Of a DNA stretch of 64,000 nucleotides, positions 33,399 to 42,503 are shown piece after piece. The notes under the pieces are model-generated. The model was not told the origin of the DNA. It did not search any database and was given only the letters and a program-made list of their open reading frames with translations. Source of the stretch: Candidatus Poribacteria bacterium (GTDB lineage: Bacteria > Poribacteria > WGA-4E > WGA-3G); NCBI GenBank assembly GCA_028821605.1, contig JAPPFM010000010.1, positions 124,001-188,000 on the forward strand. Reading direction: 5' to 3'. Position 1 is the stretch's first letter. Every line of letters begins with the position of its first letter. The position numbers were made by a program, and so were the translations under genes.

Positions 33399-34358
33399 AT
33401 GTCAAGCCCAAAAATGTCTCCAGCTGAACGCTCGGCATGCAGAAAACGGTTGGAACAAGTCTGGAAAAATCGAGTGGTGGACGAAGGTTTGCTCCATCAG
33501 GCATGGCGTGACGCGCAGGAAGTGGCAATGCTGCTTTATAAGGAGTTCGGTGCAACCCAGGTCGTTGTCTTCGGCTCACTCACAGAACCGATGTGGTTCA
33601 TGAAGGGATCAGATATTGATATTGCTGTGTCGGGACTTTCCAATGATCTATACCATAAGGCGTGTATAAGGATTATGAATTTCGATTCGGCGTTCAGAAT
33701 AGACTTAATCAATTTCGACACGTCGAACGGGCTTTTCCGAGAACGGATAAAACACCAAGCGATGCCCATCGAAAAAGGGACGCGTCCCCCCAATGGTGTG
33801 CCAGATGTGTGGCAGACACTTTACAAACACTTACAGCGACAGGTTTTTCCGACTGAGGATGGAGAAATTTATGAAATGAACCGAAAAAGAATTACCCAAC
33901 GCATCAACGATGAACTTGATAAAATAGACGGAATACGTGAAAGAATCCAAAGAGGACTGGAAAAGATTGAGGTGGTTTCCATTGATGTCAGAGAATTCGT
34001 CGAAAATACAATCGCTACAGATCTCGCCGATGTCTATAGAGGCATAGAGAATATATTTCTCCGAATTGCCCGTGAGGTGGATATGCACGTGCCGACTGGG
34101 AGTAGATGGCATAAAAATCTACTTGCACAAATGGCAGAAAAACGACCGGAAAGGTGTCCGGTGATTTCAGAAAATACACGCCGCGAACTCGAAGAACTTT
34201 TAGAATTCCGTCACAAGGTGAACAACATCTATGGCAAGGAATTGAAATATGAAAAGACCATACCGCATGCGAAGTCGATTGACGAACTCTTTGCAAGCGT
34301 ATCTGAAGACCTTAGTATATTCACCGATTCCCTCGCTAAACGTGAGGAGGACGCTTGA
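33399..34358 (+). CDS. MNT nucleotidyltransferase fused to a HEPN (HepT-like) domain
   Basis: A 319-residue fusion. Residues about 35-125 are a minimal nucleotidyltransferase with VVVFGS (G59-S60), SDIDIAV (D72, D74) and a third acid in FRIDLINFD (D102). Residues about 160-315 are an all-helical HEPN-like domain (DVYRGIENIFLRIARE, FRHKVNNIYGKEL). The HEPN RNase motif R-x(4-6)-H appears as R271-HKVNN-I-Y, so the expected histidine is replaced and the RNase may be dead. The gene begins 2 bases after the OppF-type stop and ends next to the binding-protein GTG, so it is translated as part of the transporter operon, an unexpected place for a toxin-antitoxin-type protein. Confidence 0.75.
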   Translation: MSSPKMSPAERSACRKRLEQVWKNRVVDEGLLHQAWRDAQEVAMLLYKEFGATQVVVFGSLTEPMWFMKGSDIDIAVSGLSNDLYHKACIRIMNFDSAFRIDLINFDTSNGLFRERIKHQAMPIEKGTRPPNGVPDVWQTLYKHLQRQVFPTEDGEIYEMNRKRITQRINDELDKIDGIRERIQRGLEKIEVVSIDVREFVENTIATDLADVYRGIENIFLRIAREVDMHVPTGSRWHKNLLAQMAEKRPERCPVISENTRRELEELLEFRHKVNNIYGKELKYEKTIPHAKSIDELFASVSEDLSIFTDSLAKREEDA

Positions 34359-34359
34359 A

Positions 34360-36312
34360 GTGCAAAAAACAACAGGAACTTTCCAACCTATTCTGAATCG
34401 CATTAAATTACTGTTCATCTTACCGATTCTTATCGTTGGGTGTTCGGGCGGTCAATTAGAGGATACCTCTGACTTTCCGAGTGGGATTGAGGCGAAAGAG
34501 GCACCGATGTGGGCAAAGCAGGTCTCTGAGGGAAAACTCCGACCGCTTTCAGAACGACTCCCACAAAATCCGCTCGTTGCCAAAACCGATTTCGATGGGT
34601 ATGAACGTCCTGGTCCATACGGTGGGACGTGGCACCGGTTTCACACACATCCGGATTTAGGGACGTGGAAGATGACAGCGGGGTATGCTCCACTCATCCG
34701 GTGGAAATTTGATGCCTCTGGCCTGGAGCCCGGTCTTGCCGAATCGTGGGAGTTTAACGAAGATGGCAGTATGTTGACTTTACATCTCCGTAGGGGGATC
34801 AAATGGTCGGATGGACACCCCTATACATCAGCCTCATTTGCTTTCTATTATGAACTCTGTCTTGATGAACGGCACAAGTACAGCCCACCGGTTTGGTGCA
34901 AGGTAAACGGCATCCCGATGGAGGTCGAAACCCCTGATGACCACACAATTGTGATGAAATTCGCCGGTCCCAACTGGCTCGTACCACTTTGGTTGGCGAC
35001 CGGATTTTGGTGGTGTAATCAGTATAACATTCCCAAACACCACATGATACAGTTTCATCCAGATGGCAACGCCAAATATGCCGATTTCATTCAATTTGAG
35101 AAGGAAAACATCCCACATCAGAACCCGGAACGTCCAACGTTGTGGCCCTGGCGGGTGATAAAATATGAAAAAGGGGGCTTCCGCGTTGAATTAGAACGTA
35201 ACCCATATTACTACGTCGTTGATACACTCGGCAGACAACTCCCTTACATCGACAGGGTCAAGACAAGTTTGGTTCCCGAACCCCAGGTGCGCGTGCTCAA
35301 AATCCTCGCTGGCGAAATCGATTGCCAGTACCGTGGGATGGAACTCCGCGATCTCGCACTTTATCTGAAAGGACAGGAGAAGGGCGGTTATAAGGTTCGC
35401 CGGTGGAAAAGCACTGCCGGAGCGCAACCTGCTATTCTGATTAACTGGACTGCCCCCGATCCTGTCTTAAGAAAAATCATCCGCGACCAGCGGTTCCGAA
35501 AGGCACTCGCTTACGGCATCGACCGTGTAAAATGTAACGAAATCGCATGGCGCGGCTTGCTGGAACCCCAAGCAGCAACTGTCAGTCAAGAGGGATGGCA
35601 TTTCGCCGATGAGGATGGGCAAACCCTCTTTGAGGAATGGAAGCGAGCCGACGCTGATTTTGATATTGATGCGGGAAACCGTCTCTTAGATGAAATGGGA
35701 CTCACAGCGCGTGATAAAAACGGTTATAGGCTACGTCCGGATGGTGATCCGATTGAAATACTCATGGACGTACCGAGTTCCAATCTCAACAGCCAAGAAA
35801 ATGACATCGGGTTAATTATTCAGGACGGATGGGAGGAACTCGGCTTAAAAACACTGCTCTATACGCCTCCGGGTGCCGAATTGAGTTTACGTCGCACGCT
35901 CGGCAAATTCACGATCAGTATGCACGGTGAGGCGGAAATGGATCTCTTTACGTATCCCGATTGGGTGTTTCCGACACTCCCGAAGTATTGGCATCCCAAG
36001 GTAGGGAAATGGTATGAAACAGGCGGTGAAAAGGGCGAACCTGCCACCGGACCGCTAAAAAAATTGCTTGATTTATACGATGAGATTAAGCGAGAGCCCG
36101 ATGAAAAACAGCGACATCAATATGTCCGGGATGCCGTCAGGATTCATATTGATGAGGGACCCTTTCATCTCGGTTCTGCAGCGCGTTCGCCATCGCTTTT
36201 GGTCGTAGCGGACCATTTTCACAATGTGCCTAACGATGGCATTTTGGGCCCGTGGGCAATTGTCACGCCTGCAACCCATTATCCCGAACAGTGTTGGCTG
36301 TCTAAGGAATAG
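34360..36312 (+). CDS. peptide/nickel ABC transporter substrate-binding lipoprotein
   Basis: A 650-residue SBP_bac_5 protein of the DppA/OppA type. I start it at GTG 34360, which has GAGGAGG 10 bases upstream and is followed by a lipoprotein signal (LLFILPILIVGC, Cys28); the longer frame from 34249 overlaps the MNT-HEPN gene. Core segments are YAPLIRWKFDASGLEPGLAESWEFNEDG, LHLRRGIKWSDGHPYTSASFAFYYE and RNPYYYVVDTLGRQLPYIDRV. It is larger than the usual 520-550 residues. It delivers peptides or similar ligands to the permeases downstream. Confidence 0.9.
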   Translation: MQKTTGTFQPILNRIKLLFILPILIVGCSGGQLEDTSDFPSGIEAKEAPMWAKQVSEGKLRPLSERLPQNPLVAKTDFDGYERPGPYGGTWHRFHTHPDLGTWKMTAGYAPLIRWKFDASGLEPGLAESWEFNEDGSMLTLHLRRGIKWSDGHPYTSASFAFYYELCLDERHKYSPPVWCKVNGIPMEVETPDDHTIVMKFAGPNWLVPLWLATGFWWCNQYNIPKHHMIQFHPDGNAKYADFIQFEKENIPHQNPERPTLWPWRVIKYEKGGFRVELERNPYYYVVDTLGRQLPYIDRVKTSLVPEPQVRVLKILAGEIDCQYRGMELRDLALYLKGQEKGGYKVRRWKSTAGAQPAILINWTAPDPVLRKIIRDQRFRKALAYGIDRVKCNEIAWRGLLEPQAATVSQEGWHFADEDGQTLFEEWKRADADFDIDAGNRLLDEMGLTARDKNGYRLRPDGDPIEILMDVPSSNLNSQENDIGLIIQDGWEELGLKTLLYTPPGAELSLRRTLGKFTISMHGEAEMDLFTYPDWVFPTLPKYWHPKVGKWYETGGEKGEPATGPLKKLLDLYDEIKREPDEKQRHQYVRDAVRIHIDEGPFHLGSAARSPSLLVVADHFHNVPNDGILGPWAIVTPATHYPEQCWLSKE

Positions 36313-36469
36313 TTATCAGTTGTCAGTTCGGCTAACCTGCTCCGCAGGTTAGCCTTTCAGTAGTCAGTTAAGATGGACTTTCTGTATATCAAACGGATTC
36401 CATTAAATGAGTGCCTTAACTGAAAACTGAAAACTGGTAACTGACAACTAACAAGAAGGAGATACACCC
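36313..36469. repeat. TCAGTT-heptad element plus perfect 11-base-pair hairpin inside the transporter operon
   Basis: AGTTATCAGTTGTCAGTT on the left is balanced by AACTGAAAACTG...GGTAACTGACAACT on the right (to about 36450). Inside lies GGCTAACCTGC-TCC-GCAGGTTAGCC (36330-36354), a perfect hairpin with a 3-base loop. It sits between the binding-protein and permease genes and could set their relative expression. AAGGAG (36456-36461) for the permease gene is at the right end. Confidence 0.7.
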
Positions 36470-37456
36470 ATAATTACCTATATCATTCGCCGATGTTTGA
36501 TCGCGATTCCGACACTCATGGCGATTTCTATCATCTCTTTTATCATCATCCAGCTCCCGCAAGGCGATTACCTCGATCGGGAAATTCAGCGGTTGGAAGA
36601 GGAGTTCGGCGATAGCAGCTCACTGGCACATGTTGAGGAATTACGGGCACGCTACGGCTTGAACGACCCTTTGTGGAAACGCTACTTTATCTGGATCGGT
36701 GGCTTTGTGCGTGGCGACTTCGGCGAGTCGTTTGAGTATAAGCGGGAAGTCGATGAACTGATCTGGGATCGGATAGCCTTCACCCTGATTATCTCTGTCG
36801 GATCGCTCATCTTCACCTATGTTGTCGCTATTCCCCTCGGGGTCTATTCTGCAACGCACCAATACAAGTGGTCGGATAACTTTCTCACCTTCCTCAGTTT
36901 TGTCGGGATGTCAATACCGGCGTTTCTCTTGGCATTATCGTTGATGGTATTTGCGTTTGACATCTTCGGCGTTCCTCTTTTTGGACTGTTCTCGGCTTAC
37001 TATGAAGGCGCGCCGTGGACCTGGGGTAAACTGAACGACCTTTTCAAACATCTCTGGATTCCTGTCATCGTCGTTGGGATTAACGGAACCGCAAGCCTGA
37101 TGCGGATCATGCGCGGCAATTTGCTTGATGTTCTGGGACAACCTTTCGTCCAAACGGCACGAGCGAAAGGGCTTAAAGAAATCGTCGTGGTGAGTAAACA
37201 TGCGGTGCGGATTGCGATCAATCCACTCATCAGTATTTTAGGAATGAGTCTACCCGGCATTCTCTCCGGTTCAGCGATTGTCTCAATTGTCTTGGGCTTA
37301 CCGACAGTCGGACCGATTCTCTTACGCAGTCTATTGAACGAGGACATCTATCTCGCGGGGACGTTAATTATGATGTTGAGTCTCCTTTTAGTTATTGGCA
37401 ACCTGCTTGCAGACATAGCCCTCGCTTGGGTGGATCCGAGGATTCGATATGAATGA
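36470..37456 (+). CDS. ABC transporter permease (DppB/OppB type), probable ATA start
   Basis: A 328-residue inner-membrane permease with six predicted helices and the BPD_transp_1 loop (LMRIMRGNLLDVLGQPFVQTARAKGL). The longest frame with a standard codon starts at TTG 36497 and would begin MIAIPTLMAISIISF. The family N-terminus (ITYIIRRCLIAIPTL) is encoded 9 codons earlier and begins with ATA 36470, 8 bases after AAGGAG. Start by ATA, or an ATG-to-ATA change, is therefore likely. It overlaps the next permease by 8 bases. Confidence 0.9.
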   Translation: MITYIIRRCLIAIPTLMAISIISFIIIQLPQGDYLDREIQRLEEEFGDSSSLAHVEELRARYGLNDPLWKRYFIWIGGFVRGDFGESFEYKREVDELIWDRIAFTLIISVGSLIFTYVVAIPLGVYSATHQYKWSDNFLTFLSFVGMSIPAFLLALSLMVFAFDIFGVPLFGLFSAYYEGAPWTWGKLNDLFKHLWIPVIVVGINGTASLMRIMRGNLLDVLGQPFVQTARAKGLKEIVVVSKHAVRIAINPLISILGMSLPGILSGSAIVSIVLGLPTVGPILLRSLLNEDIYLAGTLIMMLSLLLVIGNLLADIALAWVDPRIRYE

Positions 37457-38552
37457 GATACAAAGCATCCCTGATCAAGACATCGCAGTTACGGAAGAAA
37501 TTGCGGATGCGGGCGCAGTAGGACAATTAAGTTATCGTCAACTCATCTGGCGACGGTTTCGCAAAAATCGGATGGGGCTTATCGCTGGTGTACTCCTGCT
37601 GCTCTTCTACATTCTCGCGATCGGTGCAGACTTCTTCGCGCCCTATCACTATAACGAGATTAACATGCGGCTGCGGCACGTGCCACCCCAACGCCTCCAT
37701 TTCTCGATCAAAGATGGCTTCTATGTGCACGGGTTAAAATCCGTCCGTAACCCAGAAAGTCTTGAATTGGAATTCACCAAGGATATGACACAACGGCATC
37801 CCATTGAATTCTTCTTTAAGGATGCGGAGGGCAGGAGACATTTCTTTAGTTCCGCCGGCCCCATGTTCCTGTTAGGCACTGATCGGATGGGGCGCGACCT
37901 ACTTTCACGAATCATGTATGGGGCGCGGGTCTCAATGACGCTTGGTTTAGTCGGTGTGCTTCTGAGTATCGTCCTCGGTTCTATCCTCGGCACCATATCT
38001 GGATACTGGGGTGGATGGGTGGACAACCTGATCCAACGTATTATTGAAATCCTCTCGGCGTTCCCGGACATCCCGCTGTGGATGGCACTCGGTGCCGCAC
38101 TGCCACCCGGTTGGTCGAGCATCCAAATCTACTTCGGGATTACAGTTATTTTGTCGATTATACGTTGGGGTGGATTGGCGCGGCAAGTGCGCGGTAAGGT
38201 CTTAGCGTATCGGGAGAGTGATTTCGTCATGGCAGCGCGTGCCGCAGGCGCGGGACATTGGCACATTATCACACGGCACTTGCTACCCGGATGTTATAGC
38301 CATATCATTGTTATCGCCACGCTCGCTATCCCCGGCATGATTTTAGGAGAGACCGCGCTCAGTTTCTTAGGATTGGGTATCCGTCCACCGATGACCAGTT
38401 GGGGTGTTTTGCTGGAAGAAGCACAGCGCGTCACTGTCCTGCTCCATTACCCCTGGCTCATTTTCCCTGCTGTTCCAGTCCTTATCGTGGTCATTGCTTT
38501 TAACTTCTTAGGAGATGCCCTCCGCGATGCCGCAGACCCATATTCAGATTAA
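37449..38552 (+). CDS. ABC transporter permease (DppC/OppC type)
   Basis: A 367-residue second permease of the peptide/nickel importer. The OppC_N segment (LIWRRFRKNRMGLIAGVLLLLFYILAIGADFFAP) precedes the transmembrane core with the EAA-like loop YRESDFVMAARAAGAGHWHIITRHLLP and the end DALRDAADPY. It is longer than the usual 280-300 residues because of an insert of about 70 residues between the first helix and the core (RLRHVPPQRLHF...GRRHFFSSAG). Its start overlaps the DppB-type gene. Confidence 0.92.
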   Translation: MNEIQSIPDQDIAVTEEIADAGAVGQLSYRQLIWRRFRKNRMGLIAGVLLLLFYILAIGADFFAPYHYNEINMRLRHVPPQRLHFSIKDGFYVHGLKSVRNPESLELEFTKDMTQRHPIEFFFKDAEGRRHFFSSAGPMFLLGTDRMGRDLLSRIMYGARVSMTLGLVGVLLSIVLGSILGTISGYWGGWVDNLIQRIIEILSAFPDIPLWMALGAALPPGWSSIQIYFGITVILSIIRWGGLARQVRGKVLAYRESDFVMAARAAGAGHWHIITRHLLPGCYSHIIVIATLAIPGMILGETALSFLGLGIRPPMTSWGVLLEEAQRVTVLLHYPWLIFPAVPVLIVVIAFNFLGDALRDAADPYSD

Positions 38553-38560
38553 AAGTAGCA

Positions 38561-38620
38561 GGCACACTCCGTGTGCCGTCTCGGTCCCCAGGCCCGGTAG
38601 GTGCGGTTTGGAACCGCACC
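38561..38620. repeat. two short-loop palindromes after the transporter operon
   Basis: GGCACAC-TCC-GTGTGCC (38561-38577) and GGTGCGGTT-TGG-AACCGCACC (38600-38620). Both have 3-base loops. They lie between the transporter operon and the SDR gene, may act as terminator or mRNA-end hairpins, and belong to the same style of palindrome seen at 31068, 36330 and 60256. Confidence 0.75.
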
Positions 38621-38662
38621 GGATTTTAGGCAGAAACCTTAATTGACACTTATGGAGAAAAT

Positions 38663-39490
38663 ATGCCAACAGATAAAGACCTTGGATTTTTCGCAACAGA
38701 CGTTTCATTCACAGACAAGTCCGCAATCGTGACAGGTTCCAGTCGAGGTATCGGGCGCGCAATCGCAATCGAATTGGCGCGCCAAGGTGCCAACGTGCTT
38801 ATCAACTACAACCAAAACCGTGATGCCGCTGAATCTGTCCAACAAGAGGTGGAGGCACTGGGCAGAAAAGCGGTTATCATCCAAGCCGACATCAGCGACC
38901 TTGATGCACATGAAAGATTGCTTAACACCGCACGCGATGCCTTCGGAAAGGTAGACATCCTCATCAATAACGCTGGTATCACCCGTATCGCCGATATTCT
39001 TGAAGAAACGCCGGAACAGTTTGACCTGATCGTTAATACGAACCTCAAGGCAACCCACTTCCTCACACAACGCGTCGCAAACTACATGGTCGCAAACGAG
39101 ATCCGCGGGTGCATTATCTACACGCTCTCAATTTCCGATATCATGGCATCCGACAACCGCACCGCCTACTGTATCTCAAAAGCAGGATTGGAGATGAGCA
39201 TGCGCGCCTTTGCTGGACGCTTAGCGACGCATGGGATTAAGGTCAATGGCATCGCCGCAGGTGTGATTGATACGGACCTCTCGCGCGTCCGTATCCCGGA
39301 TTATGAGGAGGCGGCGGAGAAAGGCTACATCTTTATGGTCCGTGCGGGTGCTCCTGAAGATGTCGCACATGCCACCGTTTCCGCTATGAAGCTTTACGAT
39401 ACCGGAGTCGTCCTCCCCGCTGCTGGCGGCGTGATGACACCGCTATTGAATCTCAGGTCTATGGCGGAATTGAATATGAATAAAGAATAG
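38663..39490 (+). CDS. SDR-family NAD(P)-dependent oxidoreductase
   Basis: A 275-residue short-chain dehydrogenase. Cofactor motif VTGSSRGIGRAIA, NNAG (LINNAGITRIAD), catalytic Ser in TLSISDIM and YCISK (Tyr-x3-Lys) are all present. The order and length fit the classical 3-oxoacyl-ACP reductase/glucose dehydrogenase group. Substrate unknown. It follows the transporter operon by 110 bases that hold two palindromes, so cotranscription is uncertain. Confidence 0.92.
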   Translation: MPTDKDLGFFATDVSFTDKSAIVTGSSRGIGRAIAIELARQGANVLINYNQNRDAAESVQQEVEALGRKAVIIQADISDLDAHERLLNTARDAFGKVDILINNAGITRIADILEETPEQFDLIVNTNLKATHFLTQRVANYMVANEIRGCIIYTLSISDIMASDNRTAYCISKAGLEMSMRAFAGRLATHGIKVNGIAAGVIDTDLSRVRIPDYEEAAEKGYIFMVRAGAPEDVAHATVSAMKLYDTGVVLPAAGGVMTPLLNLRSMAELNMNKE

Positions 39491-39503
39491 GATTTACCAT
39501 TTC

Positions 39504-39577
39504 CTCTTAAAGTCCCTGATAAGTGGATTTAGTTCCTCTTAAAGTCCCCCTGATAAGGGGGATTTAGGGGGTTAAAT
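39504..39577. repeat. CCCCTGATAAGGGG repeat at the left edge of the defence island
   Basis: Two adjoining copies of CTCTTAAAGTCCC(CC)TGATAAG.GGATTTAG occur, the second complete (CCCCCTGATAAGGGGGATTTAGGGGG). The same repeat in several copies lies at 48230-49030 on the other side of the restriction/defence genes. Confidence 0.75.
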
Positions 39578-39664
39578 ACAACCAACTATTCTCACTGCGA
39601 GACATTTTCAGCAAAATATACTGTCTTTCTGTTCAATTTGCATACGTTCTAAAGAGAAGTGATT

Positions 39665-42358
39665 ATGGCTTTACACCCGGATTTTCCCGAATCTCCTCAT
39701 GAAATCATTGATCCTTCAGTGCGTTGGCTTCCAGATCAGTCACTGCTGTTCGATTTGGACTACGGAATGCTACTCCCGCCACTTGTGCAAAAGATTCGTG
39801 AGCAGGTCAAAACGTGGCGGGACAACAACTATAGTGGTGCTTCTGCAACAAGTAAAGCACTGCTCAATTGGTGGTTCAATACTCCACATCCGCAAGAACA
39901 GACTGACGGAACAATGAGCGAGTTTCGGTATTACTTCGCGCAACGTGAGGCAATCGAAACTATCATCTACCTATACGATGTCGTCAAGGTAAGAGATGAA
40001 TTCGATCTGATGCGTTTCGACAGTTCTGGCGCTGTCTCGGCGAATATGTTTGACGAAAACTGGCGGCGGTTTGTGATAAAGATGGCGACAGGCACGGGCA
40101 AAACAAAGGTGATGAGTCTCGCAATCGCGTGGAGTTTCTTCCACAAGTTGTATGAACAGGACTCCGAACTCTCCCGAAACTTCCTCGTTATTGCCCCCAA
40201 TATCATTGTGTTAGACCGACTCTATCACGATTTCCAAGGTTTACGCATCTTCTTAGAAGATCCGGTGCTGCCCGATAACGGTTTTGAGGGTCGCGATTGG
40301 CGAAACGATTTTCAACTCACGTTACATGTCCAAGACGAGGTACGTACCGTCCGTTCTACCGGCAATATCTTTCTCACCAATATCCACCGCGTCTATTCCA
40401 GCGATCAGTCCCCACCAGCACCCGATGACGAAAACAGCATGGACTACTTCTTGGGCAAAAAGCCAACCGGCGAAACAACAGATTCTAAAGTGGACCTCGG
40501 AGACATTGTCCGGGACATTGACGAACTGATGATCCTCAACGATGAGGCACATCACGTCCACGATCCGAAGTTGGCGTGGTTCAAATCCATTGAGGATATT
40601 CATAACCGTCTCCTGCAGAAAGGCAGCGAGTTGGCGTTGCAAGTAGACGTAACCGCCACCCCAAAACATAGCAATGGTGCAATTTTCGTGCAAACAGTCT
40701 CGGATTATCCACTCGTAGAGGCGATTTCACAAAATGTCGTCAAACACCCTGTCCTACCCAATGCCGAGAGCAGAGCGAAACTTGCTGAACGACAGAGCGT
40801 GAAGTACACCGAGAAATATGCAGACTACCTTGAGCTCGGTATCATTGAGTGGCGCAAAGCAGCCGAAGAACATGAAAAAATGGGGAAGAAAGCCATTCTA
40901 TTCGTAATGACCGATAATACCCAGAACTGCGACGAAGTGGCAGCGTCCCTCGAAAATCTGCATCCTGCTCTCAAGGATGCTGTCTTGGTAATTCATACCA
41001 ACAAAAGTGGTGAAATCTCTGAAGCGAAGTCCAGCAAGAAGCAAGCAGAATTGGCGAAGCTCCGTGAACAGGCAAATGACATTGATTCGCTGGAAAGTCC
41101 ATATAAGGCTATCGTCTCCGTCCTGATGCTCAAGGAAGGATGGGATGTCAAAAATGTAACGACTATTGTCGGGCTGCGCGCTTATTCGGCTAAACCCAAT
41201 ATCTTACCGGAGCAGACTTTAGGGCGCGGGTTACGCCTGATGTACGCCGTTACCGCCGAGGAAACGGTGAGCGTTATCGGCACTGATAAGTTCATGGAAT
41301 TTGTTGAATCCATTAAATCAGAAGGGGTCGAGTTGGAACGCAAACCCATGGGCGAAGGCACGAAACCGAAAGCACCCCTCGTCATTGAAGTAGACAAAAC
41401 CAATGTGAACAAAGATATTAACGCACTTGACATTGAGATCCCGATACTCACGCGCCGCATCTACCGCGAGTACACGAATCTGGCAGAATTGGACGTTACA
41501 CAACTCGATTTTTCCCCTGTAACCTATCAGGCGTTTGGCGAAGCGGAGATACGGGAAATTGTGTTTAAAGACATGACGACGGGCGAGGTTACACACACCA
41601 CGGTGATGGATAGTAACGGAGTCGCGGACTACCGCAACGTGGTCGGCTATTTTGCCGAAACGATTCGCAAGGACTTGCGGCTTGTCAGCGGCTACGATGT
41701 CTTGTATGGAAAGGTTAAGGACTTCGTCCAGCACCAACTTTTCGGTGAAACGGTGATATTGGAGGATCCGAATACCCTACAAAATCTGTCGGAACTTCCT
41801 GCCACAAAAACCGTCATGGAAACCTTCAAGTACGCCATTAACGACCTCACGATACAAGATAGCGGAGATGCAGAGTTGAGCGAGACAACGCGTGCCCAGG
41901 ACGCACGTCCCTTTATGGTTAAAGAACAAGAATACCTGGTTCCCCAAAAATCTGTGTTCAATAGGATCACCGGTGATGGTCATTTTGAATTGGAATTTGC
42001 TGCGTTTCTCGAAAACTGTCTGGATGTCATCTCTTACGCCAAAAACTACTACGGCATCCATTTCAAACTCGATTATATCAACGCCGATGGCGACATTTCC
42101 AACTACTATCCCGATTTCCTTGTCAGGTTGACGGATGGACGCGTGGTTGTTGTAGAGACGAAAGGAAGAGAAGATCTGGATGTCCCTCTCAAGATGCAAC
42201 GTTTATCCCAATGGTGTGAAGATGTCAACAGAATCGCAACAGATGTTACCTATGATTTTGTCTATGTGGATCAGGAGAGTTTTGATGTATATAGACCTGA
42301 TACATTCCAGCAACTTCTTGATGGTTTTACGGAATACAAAATGAATACTTATGATTAA
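39665..42358 (+). CDS. type III restriction-type Res subunit (DEAD/DEAH helicase with PD-(D/E)XK)
   Basis: An 897-residue restriction subunit. It has Walker A MATGTGKT (140-147), DEAH box NDEAHH (D293-H296), helicase motif III-like VDVTATP and motif VI-like EQTLGRGLRLM. The C-terminal nuclease domain has YYPDF (P816-D817) and VVETKG (E831-x-K833). I start at ATG 39665 after AGAGAAG. Res would cut DNA after the methyltransferase partner (Mod at 44054) finds unmodified sites. In this locus Res precedes Mod, and three unknown AT-rich genes lie between them. Confidence 0.9.
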   Translation: MALHPDFPESPHEIIDPSVRWLPDQSLLFDLDYGMLLPPLVQKIREQVKTWRDNNYSGASATSKALLNWWFNTPHPQEQTDGTMSEFRYYFAQREAIETIIYLYDVVKVRDEFDLMRFDSSGAVSANMFDENWRRFVIKMATGTGKTKVMSLAIAWSFFHKLYEQDSELSRNFLVIAPNIIVLDRLYHDFQGLRIFLEDPVLPDNGFEGRDWRNDFQLTLHVQDEVRTVRSTGNIFLTNIHRVYSSDQSPPAPDDENSMDYFLGKKPTGETTDSKVDLGDIVRDIDELMILNDEAHHVHDPKLAWFKSIEDIHNRLLQKGSELALQVDVTATPKHSNGAIFVQTVSDYPLVEAISQNVVKHPVLPNAESRAKLAERQSVKYTEKYADYLELGIIEWRKAAEEHEKMGKKAILFVMTDNTQNCDEVAASLENLHPALKDAVLVIHTNKSGEISEAKSSKKQAELAKLREQANDIDSLESPYKAIVSVLMLKEGWDVKNVTTIVGLRAYSAKPNILPEQTLGRGLRLMYAVTAEETVSVIGTDKFMEFVESIKSEGVELERKPMGEGTKPKAPLVIEVDKTNVNKDINALDIEIPILTRRIYREYTNLAELDVTQLDFSPVTYQAFGEAEIREIVFKDMTTGEVTHTTVMDSNGVADYRNVVGYFAETIRKDLRLVSGYDVLYGKVKDFVQHQLFGETVILEDPNTLQNLSELPATKTVMETFKYAINDLTIQDSGDAELSETTRAQDARPFMVKEQEYLVPQKSVFNRITGDGHFELEFAAFLENCLDVISYAKNYYGIHFKLDYINADGDISNYYPDFLVRLTDGRVVVVETKGREDLDVPLKMQRLSQWCEDVNRIATDVTYDFVYVDQESFDVYRPDTFQQLLDGFTEYKMNTYD

Positions 42359-42380
42359 TAAAGTTTTTTTGCTTATTTCT

Positions 42381-42409
42381 TTGAATCTTGGGGATTTTTG
42401 TAGTATAAT
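42381..42409 (+). promoter_or_regulatory. promoter inside the defence island
   Basis: TTGAAT (42381-42386), 17 bases and TATAAT (42404-42409) lie 95 bases before ATG 42504. The island thus has an internal promoter separate from that of Res. Confidence 0.65.
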
Positions 42410-42503
42410 ATTGGTAAATGGACCGAGAATATAGGTAGCCTTTCGTTTTTCGTAATACAAGATCAGACGGGTTTATACTTTTCCTCACATACGGGAATTT
42501 GAA

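Noticed and set aside
34249-34359. 37-codon extension of the substrate-binding protein
   Set aside because: It overlaps the MNT-HEPN gene in another frame. GTG 34360 has a strong ribosome site and is followed by the lipoprotein signal.
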